Source of the DNA: Psychromonas ingrahamii 37 | GTDB lineage: Bacteria > Pseudomonadota > Gammaproteobacteria > Enterobacterales > Psychromonadaceae | Assembly: GCF_000015285.1 (NCBI RefSeq) | Contig: NC_008709.1 | Coordinates: forward strand, 806,001 to 870,000 | Reading direction: 5' to 3' | DNA: 64,000 nt | Part shown: piece by piece, positions 57,802 to 64,000 of the stretch | How positions within the stretch are numbered: position 1 is the first letter of the stretch | Layout: every line of letters begins with the position of its first letter | The notes under the pieces: model-generated | The model's database searches: none | Told to the model about the DNA's origin: nothing | What the model saw: only the letters and a program-made list of their open reading frames with translations | Made by a program: the position numbers and the translations under genes

Positions 57802-58655
57802 GAATTTTAGCTTTTCTGTTAGTCACTTTAGGTTTAAGTGGTTGCTCATCTTCATATGGCCCTGTTCCTGTTTCCGATGTAACGGGGAGCACTCGCTATC
57901 AAACCGTTAAGCAGCAAACATCGGGAATAACTGCTAAAAGTTATCAAGTGCAAAAAGGTGATACTTTATTTTCTATTTCCTGGCGGGCGAATATTAATGT
58001 TAATGATTTGGCGAACTACAATCAATTATCTGCACCCTATCTTATTAAGGAAGGACAAACTTTACATTTAAGCGCAGCCAAGAAGAGAAATACCATTTCT
58101 GTTAAAAAGCCAGCAGTAAAAAGAAAGCCTCCCCCAATAAAAGACAAAAAAATATCAAACACAGATCAAGTTTATAGCAAAGAAAGTCAACCTGCTATTG
58201 TACAAAAAAATCCAATCACCTATTCTTCCTCTACGAGAAAAACCGATGTAAAAATAACTAAGCCTAAAAAATTAAATGTTAAAATAAGCCATTGGCAATG
58301 GCCCGCAAAAGGAAAATTGACAAAAACTTTTGCTTCCTCTGAAACAGGAATGAAAGGGCTCAGTCTCTCAAATCAGCGTGGAACGCCTATCTACACGGCA
58401 GCGTCCGGTGAGGTTGTTTACGCAGGTGCGGGTCTTCGTGGTTTTGGTAATTTAATTATCATCAAACATAATGATGATTATTTAAGTGCTTATGCACATA
58501 ATGAGCAGCTACTAATAAGCGAAAAACAACAGGTAAAAGCAGGCCAAAAAATAGCAACAATGGGTGATAGTGGTACAGATAGTGTGAAACTGCACTTTGA
58601 AATCCGTTATCAAGGAAAGTCTATCGATCCCATGCGTTATTTACCTAAACGCTAA
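57798..58655 (+). CDS. nlpD: Lipoprotein NlpD, LysM and LytM-domain amidase activator
   Basis: Outer-membrane lipoprotein that activates AmiC during septal splitting. The start is GTG 57798. The 285-residue protein has a signal with lipobox LSGC (C16), a LysM peptidoglycan-binding domain at about 47-90 (YQVQKGDTLFSISWRANINVNDL), a Lys/Pro-rich linker, and a LytM domain at about 180-285 ending LHFEIRYQGKSIDPMRYLP. The usual catalytic HxxxD of M23 enzymes is lost (KGLSLSN), as known for the NlpD/EnvC regulators. rpoS follows, and in relatives a main rpoS promoter lies inside nlpD. Confidence 0.94.
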   Translation: MRILAFLLVTLGLSGCSSSYGPVPVSDVTGSTRYQTVKQQTSGITAKSYQVQKGDTLFSISWRANINVNDLANYNQLSAPYLIKEGQTLHLSAAKKRNTISVKKPAVKRKPPPIKDKKISNTDQVYSKESQPAIVQKNPITYSSSTRKTDVKITKPKKLNVKISHWQWPAKGKLTKTFASSETGMKGLSLSNQRGTPIYTAASGEVVYAGAGLRGFGNLIIIKHNDDYLSAYAHNEQLLISEKQQVKAGQKIATMGDSGTDSVKLHFEIRYQGKSIDPMRYLPKR

Positions 58656-58786
58656 TAGTTTACTTAATTAATTATCATTAGTTCATGAATGGAATAGCTT
58701 TTTTATGGGCAGATATCTATAAATCTTAACATAAAATAACAGGTTTTTTGTAATAGCAGGTTAAGCTTTTTAAAGAGGACGTGGTT

Positions 58787-59755
58787 ATGATTAAGGATTT
58801 AAAATTAGAGAGCAAAAAAAGTCTCCCTTTTGATCTGGATGAAAATGCAGATACAGATACAGATACAATTGATGATGAAGATTTTAGTGCCGCTAAGATA
58901 GCTGTTGCTAATGAAGTAAAAAGCATGGATGCAACTCAACTTTATTTAGGTGAAATTGGTTTCTCGCCACTATTAACAGCAGAAGAAGAAGTTTATTACG
59001 CCCGGCGTTTACTGCGCGGTGATCAAGTATCACGTAAACGCATGATAGAAAGTAATTTACGCCTGGTAGTGAAAATTTCCCGTCGTTATAATAATCGTGG
59101 ATTATCATTATTAGATTTAGTTGAAGAGGGTAACCTAGGGCTTATTCGGGCTGTTGAAAAATTTGATCCGGAAAAAGGCTTTCGCTTTTCAACCTATGCA
59201 ACCTGGTGGATACGTCAAACGATTGAACGCGCGATAATGAATCAAACCCGTACTATTCGTTTGCCTATCCACATAGTAAAAAAATTAAATGTGTATTTAC
59301 GAACTGCCCGTGAATTAACACACACGCTTACTCACGAACCAACGGCTGAAGAGATCGCCGAAGTTTTGGGAGTCTCCGCGAAAGAAGTCTCTAAGATTTT
59401 AAAACTTAATGAGCGTATTAGTTCCGTTGATATCCCCATAGGAAATAATTCTGATAAAGAATTATTGGATATTATTCCAGATCGAAAAGAGGCTTCACCG
59501 GAAAATGAACTGCAAGAGGCTGATATGAAACTGCGTATTGTTAAGTGGTTAGAAGACCTTAATCCTAAACAGCGTGAAGTATTAGCAAGACGATTTGGTT
59601 TGTTAGGTTATGAAGCTGCAACACTTGAAAATGTGGGGAAAGAGATCGGTCTGACACGCGAACGTGTGCGGCAGATACAAGTTGAAGCGCTAAAATATTT
59701 ACGTGATGTACTCTCTGAGCAGGGTTTATCAATCGAATCATTGTTTCAAGTTTAG
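58787..59755 (+). CDS. rpoS: RNA polymerase sigma factor RpoS
   Basis: Stationary-phase and general stress sigma factor. From ATG 58787 (GAGG eight bases upstream) it has 322 residues; GTG 58781 is an in-frame alternative. Region 1.2 begins at [11 protein letters not shown], region 2 has [39 protein letters not shown] and [17 protein letters not shown], region 3 [15 protein letters not shown], and region 4 the helix-turn-helix [22 protein letters not shown]. The N-terminus has an Asp/Thr-rich run. Position after nlpD confirms RpoS over RpoD. Confidence 0.97.
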   Translation: MIKDLKLESKKSLPFDLDENADTDTDTIDDEDFSAAKIAVANEVKSMDATQLYLGEIGFSPLLTAEEEVYYARRLLRGDQVSRKRMIESNLRLVVKISRRYNNRGLSLLDLVEEGNLGLIRAVEKFDPEKGFRFSTYATWWIRQTIERAIMNQTRTIRLPIHIVKKLNVYLRTARELTHTLTHEPTAEEIAEVLGVSAKEVSKILKLNERISSVDIPIGNNSDKELLDIIPDRKEASPENELQEADMKLRIVKWLEDLNPKQREVLARRFGLLGYEAATLENVGKEIGLTRERVRQIQVEALKYLRDVLSEQGLSIESLFQV

Positions 59756-59850
59756 CTATCAAAAGCGCATTAAAAAAAGCATCTTTTGATGCAATGCCGA
59801 TAGGTTAAGGACTTTTTAAGAAAACTGGAACGATTTTACAGAGAGATAAT

Positions 59851-59885
59851 AATCCCTGATCTTGTCAAAGGTTGGGGATTTTTTT
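59851..59885 (+). terminator. Probable terminator after rpoS
   Basis: AATCCC (59851-59856) pairs with GGGATT (59875-59880), with partial inner pairing, and runs into a T tract through 59885. It is about 95 bp past the rpoS stop. Confidence 0.65.
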
Positions 59886-59983
59886 GTTTAATAAAGAAAT
59901 GGGTATATAAATCATTTGCAAGCAAGTAGATGTATCACAATATATTAGAAAAAATTGATGCTAAATGAATTAAAGCGCTATTG

Positions 59984-60058
59984 TTTAGCACTCAAATATT
60001 CAGCACATAAATGTTTAGCACACAAATGTTCAGTACATAAAAACTCAGTACACAAAAA
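59984..60058. repeat. 15-bp tandem repeat, five units
   Basis: Units TTTAGCACTCAAATA, TTCAGCACATAAATG, TTTAGCACACAAATG, TTCAGTACATAAAAA and CTCAGTACACAAAAA at 59984, 59999, 60014, 60029 and 60044. The 15-bp period keeps a frame, giving an apparent five-residue repeat in a 67-codon ORF (59955-60158) that has no ribosome site or family match. Confidence 0.9.
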
Positions 60059-60410
60059 TCCACTATTTGCCGATACCCGTTACCCGCAGGCAAGCAGTCT
60101 GGTTGATTATAATAATGTATTAATGCGCAATAGCGCGCTAAAAAAAGTCGGTGGCTAGCCGGGTATTATTCTACAAACCAATCCTAAGAAATGCTTTCGT
60201 AGGTCACTTCAGCGTTCTTGCATGACTGTGGTCAGTGATCAGAAGAATTACCAATAAGCTATCTGTTAGTAGCGCCTGTTCAGCTTGGCATAATTGCATC
60301 CTTTTCAAGAAAAATTTAGCAGGTTTGCAGTTACTCGCAGTGTATGGCAGGACATTGACTCGCAGGACATTGAGGGCACAAGACTCCTAAGAACAGAGCC
60401 GAATTTGGTT

Positions 60411-60455
60411 GCATATAAAAACACCAAGCATTTCCATATTCAGTGTTTTATATGC
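60411..60455. other. Inverted repeat, possible terminator-like hairpin
   Basis: GCATATAAAAACAC (60411-60424) pairs with GTGTTTTATATGC (60443-60455), 13 pairs with one bulged A and an 18-base loop. It lies 35 bp past the stop of the DUF3545 gene on the opposite strand, so it could act in its mRNA; T-rich flanks are weak. Confidence 0.5.
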
Positions 60456-60489
60456 CATCAATAGATTAACTAAGAGATAAGTCATTAAT

Positions 60490-60687
60490 TTATAATCTAA
60501 GTTGAGCCCATTCGCTTAATGAAAAATCAAGGTCTAAACCCATATCAAGTAACTCTTTTGATAACTTTTGCTGTTCTTTAATGGCTTCAATTTCACGCCA
60601 TTTTCGCACCTTTGGAATTTTTTTCTTTGCCGTAAAAAAAAGAGCATCATCGGCAAAAATATCAGTATCAGTCTTGCTGTATTGCAT
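60490..60687 (-). CDS. DUF3545 family small protein
   Basis: A 65-residue acidic and basic mixed protein with the family core KVRKWREIEAIKEQQKLSKELLDMGLDLDF, characteristic of DUF3545 proteins in Vibrio, Shewanella and relatives. The start at 60687 has AAGGA seven bases upstream; the frame runs on to 60735 but the added residues are not family-like. Function unknown; it is likely a soluble helical protein. The gene stands alone on the minus strand. Confidence 0.8.
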   Translation of the reverse strand: MQYSKTDTDIFADDALFFTAKKKIPKVRKWREIEAIKEQQKLSKELLDMGLDLDFSLSEWAQLRL

Positions 60688-60988
60688 ATTATTTTCCTTG
60701 GTTTCACGGCAGAAAAATTCTGCGTACGGACACAATAAGGAATTATTGTTGCAACTTTATGACATTAAAAAGATTTTTTGATTTTTTTACAACCTAAAAT
60801 CATCAGCAAGGCGAGTAATAATATTCGGATAATTCTTAATAAAAAAAAAGAGAGTTACTTGATTAAGCATCTGTTTAAACTAAGCTTTGTTGATGCAAAA
60901 ATTATTTCTGCATCAAACTTTTTTGAGGGATATATAAACCCAAAGACCTCAATTTTTGATCAAAATGGATGCTGTTGAAAGGTTTTAT
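60688..60988. other. 301-bp AT-rich gap between DUF3545 and pilin-like genes
   Basis: Divergent promoter space for the two flanking genes. Long A and T runs (T6 at 60781-60787, A8 at 60841-60850) are present. An ORF at 60778-60978 is open by AT-rich chance and is not called. Confidence 0.5.
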
Positions 60989-61501
60989 ATGGAAATTAAA
61001 CATAACAATAATCGTGGCTTTACATTCATTGAGTTATTGGCTTCTCTAACGGTAATCATGATTCTGGTAGCAGCTGGCATCAGTAATTACGGGGCTCTCT
61101 TTGCACAGCAGACTTTAATACAAAAAACTGAACATCTTTATCACTTTTTGCGTTTAGCGCAGACTCAGGCTATTAAAGGTAATCGACAGATTTATGTACA
61201 TTTTTGCCAGGCCACAAATTCTAATAGTTGGAAAATGGCGATGTCAAATAGTCCTGTCGCTGATTCATGTTCGTTAAACGGTCATAATAAAGTGGAACAG
61301 TTAGCCGACGGTAAAAAGCTGTTTGCTGCGACAAATTTTGGCAGTAACCAAGCCTCCTACCAGCCGATGCGATTTGACACTAATCTCGGTAATGTGACCT
61401 TGAGTAATAGTAACGGGGACTCATTAAAAGTGATCCAGTCAAGAATACGTTTAAGAATATGTTCTCCGGACAGCGCTCGATTAGGATATGAACAATGTTA
61501 A
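60989..61501 (+). CDS. GspH/FimT-type minor pilin
   Basis: A 170-residue type IV pilin-like protein. Prepilin peptidase should cut after NNNRG, leaving FTFIELLASLTVIMILVAAGIS, a classic class-III start with glutamate at position five. The rest fits the GspH/FimT fold: FLRLAQTQAIKGNRQIYVHF, then a beta-rich C-terminal part with several cysteines. ATG 60989 is chosen because AAAGG lies before it; ATG 60965 is an in-frame alternative. It overlaps the next gene by seven bases. It would act as a minor pilin in type IV pilus or type II secretion assembly. Confidence 0.88.
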   Translation: MEIKHNNNRGFTFIELLASLTVIMILVAAGISNYGALFAQQTLIQKTEHLYHFLRLAQTQAIKGNRQIYVHFCQATNSNSWKMAMSNSPVADSCSLNGHNKVEQLADGKKLFAATNFGSNQASYQPMRFDTNLGNVTLSNSNGDSLKVIQSRIRLRICSPDSARLGYEQC

Positions 61502-62100
61502 CTAAAAACAGAGGATATTCATTAATTGAACTGATGCTGGCGCTATTACTTGGCTCAGTACTGTTATCTATGGTGATTGGCCTGTATGTCACCGGTGTCT
61601 CTTCCGGTGCAAAAAGTTTAAAATATTCACGGTTACGTACTGATTTGCAGTCGATTATGTTAATTATGGAAACTGATATCAGGCGGGCAGGATACGGAGG
61701 CAGCGATTTTTTAGTGGGCAGTGGCGATACTAAAATGGTTGATACATTTACTAGCGATACATTAAAGTGCATCGTCTATTCTTACAATCATGACTCTGCC
61801 ACCGCTATTACTGATACAAATCGAATGGGATTCAAATTTTTGCCTGCTGAGAATGAAATTAAATTTGGCAGTGGAGTTGATCCCCTTGCCGCTCATTGTG
61901 ACTCAACAGGTTACTGGGAAGGACTTTCAGATAACAATTTTATAACAATAACCGATCTGACTTTTACTGAATCAGTTGTTTCCAGTGCATCGGCAAGCAT
62001 ACGTTCTGTTGAAATTCATCTGTCTGGCGAGCTGGCCGCCGATAGCGATTATAAATATGCCATTAACACTACGGTGCAAGTTCGAAATCTTGAACTCTAG
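61495..62100 (+). CDS. PilW/PulJ-like minor pilin
   Basis: A 201-residue protein with the prepilin motif KNRG followed by YSLIELMLALLLGSVLLSMVIGLYVTG. The body (DLQSIMLIMETDIRRAGYGG) matches the PilW and GspJ group, in which METDIRRAGY is conserved. It overlaps the FimT-like gene by seven bases, forming a two-gene unit. Other minor pilin genes of the usual set (pilV, pilX, pilY1, pilE) are not next to it. Confidence 0.85.
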   Translation: MLTKNRGYSLIELMLALLLGSVLLSMVIGLYVTGVSSGAKSLKYSRLRTDLQSIMLIMETDIRRAGYGGSDFLVGSGDTKMVDTFTSDTLKCIVYSYNHDSATAITDTNRMGFKFLPAENEIKFGSGVDPLAAHCDSTGYWEGLSDNNFITITDLTFTESVVSSASASIRSVEIHLSGELAADSDYKYAINTTVQVRNLEL

Positions 62101-62164
62101 CCTTTTGAATTATAACGTTTACTTATTCGATAATCATATTGGCTGCTAATAAAAGGGAAATAAA

Positions 62165-62521
62165 ATGTATCAGTTGATTTTTTATGTACCAGTTTCACAT
62201 CTAGGAAGCGTAAAAAGTGCCTTATTTAAAGCAGGGGCGGGGCGTATTGGGGATTATGATTGTTGTGCATGGCAAACTCTGGGAGATGGCCAATATCGTC
62301 CTCTTGCTGCGAGTAATGCTTTTATTGGTACAAAAAATCAAATGACAAAAATAGCCGAATATAAAGTTGAAATGGTCTGCTCAGCAGAGATAATTCAATC
62401 GGCTTTACAAGCATTAATAAACTCTCATCCCTATGAGATGCCCGCGTATGCCGTTCTGGAAATAAAAACAGTGGAAAATTTTGATTTTCAGTCTAAACAG
62501 CTTGTGCTTAATGGCTGTTGA
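62165..62521 (+). CDS. NIF3/YqfO-like CutA-fold protein
   Basis: A 118-residue protein that matches the stand-alone YqfO N-terminal-like family, often annotated as NGG1p-interacting factor NIF3: YQLIFYVPVSHLGSVKSALFKAGAGRIGDYDCCAWQTLGDGQYRP and HPYEMPAYAVLEI, a CutA/PII-like ferredoxin fold. The biochemical role is not known. AGGGAAAT precedes the start. It stands 64 bp after the pilin pair and ends near a hairpin. Confidence 0.85.
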   Translation: MYQLIFYVPVSHLGSVKSALFKAGAGRIGDYDCCAWQTLGDGQYRPLAASNAFIGTKNQMTKIAEYKVEMVCSAEIIQSALQALINSHPYEMPAYAVLEIKTVENFDFQSKQLVLNGC

Positions 62522-62543
62522 ATGAGCCTTTTCGGGGTTGATG

Positions 62544-62567
62544 GAGCAGCCTTATGACTGCTCTTTT
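62544..62567 (+). terminator. Terminator at the yqfO-like/YcxB-like junction
   Basis: GAGCAG (62544-62549) pairs with CTGCTC (62558-62563) over an 8-base loop, then TTTTATT. The hairpin overlaps the stop of the convergent YcxB-like gene at 62552. Confidence 0.65.
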
Positions 62568-63046
62568 ATTACTGGCTGAGCAACTTTCAACTTGATAAAT
62601 GCAATCGCTTGTTTATTTAAGCTGGATTTTGAGAGGTAATTTTTAGCCCCACTTTTCAAATACAGCATCAACCCTTTTGGGGTTTCAACCCCGTGTTTAA
62701 TCTCATTCCAGAGCAGTTCATTGTTATTATATAAACTTTCTGTTTTTACACCCCGTTCGCTGATCGTTAAGGTAATGGTATTATGAGAATTTTTGCTCCA
62801 CATCTGTCTCATTAACCACCATGCACGGCGGTAACGAAAACTGAAATATTCAACAAAAGAGAGAGAAATAATAAACAAACCCACTGTCTTTTGTTGGTCA
62901 GCAAATACGATAATCGCGCTACCTGCAAAAACAAGAAAGGCCATCAATTTATATTTCGGCGTCGCTTTTCCCCCTAACAATAATGATTGATCAAAACATT
63001 CTTCAAAATGTTCACGGTTGAGCACAAATTCTGACTGAAATAACAT
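62552..63046 (-). CDS. YcxB-like membrane protein
   Basis: A 164-residue protein with two membrane segments (about 33-50 and 53-68), then a C-terminal region ITLTISERGVKTESLYNNNELLWNEIKHGVETPKGLMLYLKSGAKNYL typical of the YcxB-like domain, a PH-like fold behind a membrane anchor. Function unknown. It is divergent from metC and convergent with the yqfO-like gene. Confidence 0.75.
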   Translation of the reverse strand: MLFQSEFVLNREHFEECFDQSLLLGGKATPKYKLMAFLVFAGSAIIVFADQQKTVGLFIISLSFVEYFSFRYRRAWWLMRQMWSKNSHNTITLTISERGVKTESLYNNNELLWNEIKHGVETPKGLMLYLKSGAKNYLSKSSLNKQAIAFIKLKVAQPVIKEQS

Positions 63047-63268
63047 GATTAAGACCTTAATAGAGTATCGCCTGCAAATTATATAAGATAATTGTCTCTA
63101 GCGTTGTAATAAATTTATTAGATTACTGATTGGATTATTCTGAGCTGTTTTGCGAAATTAACCCGTAAAGCAATTTTTTCTTCTAAGCTATGGCTTTATT
63201 CTCACTGTTCATCACTCTGTGAAATGCTAATATGGTATTACTTGCGATATTTACCGATGGAAATAAAT

Positions 63269-64000
63269 ATGAAAAAAGAAACACAAATTGTATGTCTAGG
63301 ACGTAATAAAAAATGGACAAAAGGGGTGGTTAATCCTCCGGTGGTGCGTGCTTCAACTATGTTGTTTGATACGATGGAAGATATGCGTTTTGCCGGCAAA
63401 AATAAAAACAATGGCGAAATGTATTATGGACGCCGTGGCGGACCGACTCACTTTGCTTTTCAAGAGGCTATTGCTGAACTTGAAGGTGGTGCTGGTACCG
63501 CCTTATATCCTTCCGGTACCGCTGCGATTAGCAGTGCATTAATGTCCTTTTTAAAAGCGGGCGATCATTTATTGATGCTTGATAACGCTTACGAACCTAC
63601 CCGTGCTTTATGTGATACTTTACTGGCCGGATTTGGTATCGAAACGACTTATTATGACCCGTTAATTGGTGCGGGGATCAGTGAGCTAATACAGCCTAAT
63701 ACCAAAGTGTTATTTCTTGAATCACCAGGTTCCATCACCATGGAAATTCAAGATGTACCCACATTAAGCCGTATTGCCCATGAAAATAATCTGATAGTGA
63801 TGTTAGATAATACTTGGGCTTCTCCTATCAATTCACGTCCCTTCGAAATGGGTGTTGATATCTCCATTCAAGCGGCGACTAAATATATCGTTGGGCATTC
63901 CGATGTTATGATGGGCACTGCCACGGCGAATACCAAGTATTGGCCAACGCTGCGAGAACACAGTTATTTATTGGGTCAATGTACTTCGCCTGACGATGTT
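63269..64000 (+). CDS. metC: Cystathionine beta-lyase, 5' part (runs off the window)
   Basis: Only the first 244 codons are in the window. PLP enzyme that splits cystathionine to homocysteine, pyruvate and ammonia for methionine synthesis. The N-terminus MKKETQIVCLGRNKKWTKGVVNPPVVRAST is MetC-like, with YYGRRGGPTHFAFQEAIAELEGG, YPSGTAAISSALMSFLKAGDH, LDNTWASP with the PLP aspartate, and the PLP lysine in ATKYIVGHSDVMMG. It could also be a close gamma-family lyase, but GRRGGPTH and GHSDVMMG favour MetC. It extends past base 64000. Confidence 0.93.
   Translation, partial: MKKETQIVCLGRNKKWTKGVVNPPVVRASTMLFDTMEDMRFAGKNKNNGEMYYGRRGGPTHFAFQEAIAELEGGAGTALYPSGTAAISSALMSFLKAGDHLLMLDNAYEPTRALCDTLLAGFGIETTYYDPLIGAGISELIQPNTKVLFLESPGSITMEIQDVPTLSRIAHENNLIVMLDNTWASPINSRPFEMGVDISIQAATKYIVGHSDVMMGTATANTKYWPTLREHSYLLGQCTSPDDV

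Larger units (their letters stand above)
59886..60489. other. 604-bp intergenic region after rpoS
   Basis: Contains the five-unit 15-bp array and the inverted repeat at 60411-60455. mutS, often near rpoS in relatives, is not here. The stretch 60059-60400 has no supported gene, tRNA or terminator; GCAGGACATTGA and the nearby CGCAGGACATTGAGG (60342-60374) form a small imperfect direct repeat. Confidence 0.6.

Noticed and set aside
59955-60158. 67-codon ORF after rpoS
   Set aside because: The 15-bp array keeps the frame open; no ribosome site or family support.
60778-60978. 66-codon ORF upstream of the FimT-like gene
   Set aside because: AT-rich chance frame; no ribosome site, Lys/Ile/Asn-rich composition and overlap with the next gene's leader.
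61380-61772. 130-codon minus-strand ORF
   Set aside because: Antisense shadow of the two pilin-like genes, with no coherent domain.

Overview
The window is a chromosomal segment of a marine, probably cold-adapted gammaproteobacterium. AT-rich intergenic DNA, gene order around ftsX-rpoH, lepA-lepB-rnc-era-recO-pdxJ, pyrG-eno-ftsB-ispD-ispF-truD-surE-nlpD-rpoS, a Vibrio/Psychromonas-type porin, a DUF3545 protein and a membrane-anchored RRM protein all fit a Psychromonas-like organism. The genus is an inference from protein style and synteny; no 16S or marker search was possible.

Layout. 1-6.9 kb: end of ftsE, ftsX, rpoH, a stand-alone prephenate dehydratase, trmA, murI, then a nitric-oxide response pair (nsrR-nnrS) with a clear NsrR operator. 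7-15.6 kb: HPP membrane protein, oligopeptidase B, DUF4202 protein, a choice-of-anchor I lipoprotein, a large CPA1 Na+/H+ antiporter and an RRM protein. 16.4-22.6 kb: lepA, then the lepB-rnc-era-recO-pdxJ operon, without acpS directly after pdxJ. 22.6-25.5 kb: a MITE-like element, a SufS/CsdA-type cysteine desulfurase and a glycerate kinase. 25.6-42.5 kb: the metabolic island, a DctPQM TRAP transporter divergent from a phenylacetate catabolic cluster, paaZ then paaABCDEFGHIJK, paaX and paaY. 42.6-46.8 kb: an RND efflux pump with its adaptor. 47-64 kb: mazG, porin, pyrG, eno, a small membrane protein, ftsB-ispD-ispF-truD-surE, nlpD-rpoS, DUF3545, two pilin-like proteins, a NIF3/YqfO-like protein, a YcxB-like protein and the start of metC.

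How the genes work together. The paa genes encode the full aerobic CoA-thioester route: PaaK activates phenylacetate, PaaABCDE epoxidises the ring, PaaG isomerises to the oxepin, PaaZ opens it, and PaaFHJ finish by beta-oxidation to acetyl-CoA and succinyl-CoA; PaaI and PaaY remove dead-end thioesters and PaaX represses. No paaL permease is present, and the adjacent divergent TRAP system is the obvious candidate importer.

Most notable non-coding signals. (1) Two genes, era and the glycerate kinase, are each preceded by a decayed copy of their own 5' end; the era copy is a 30-codon ORF coupled by TAATG overlaps to both rnc and era. (2) Short tandem repeats with a shared RGCTRT core (7- or 8-bp periods, either orientation) occupy five intergenic sites. 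(3) Unrelated 21-bp and 15-bp tandem arrays lie between the porin gene and pyrG and downstream of rpoS. (4) A 32-codon membrane microprotein overlaps the start of nlpD, where many relatives have pcm. I see no CRISPR array, tRNA, rRNA, prophage or complete insertion sequence.
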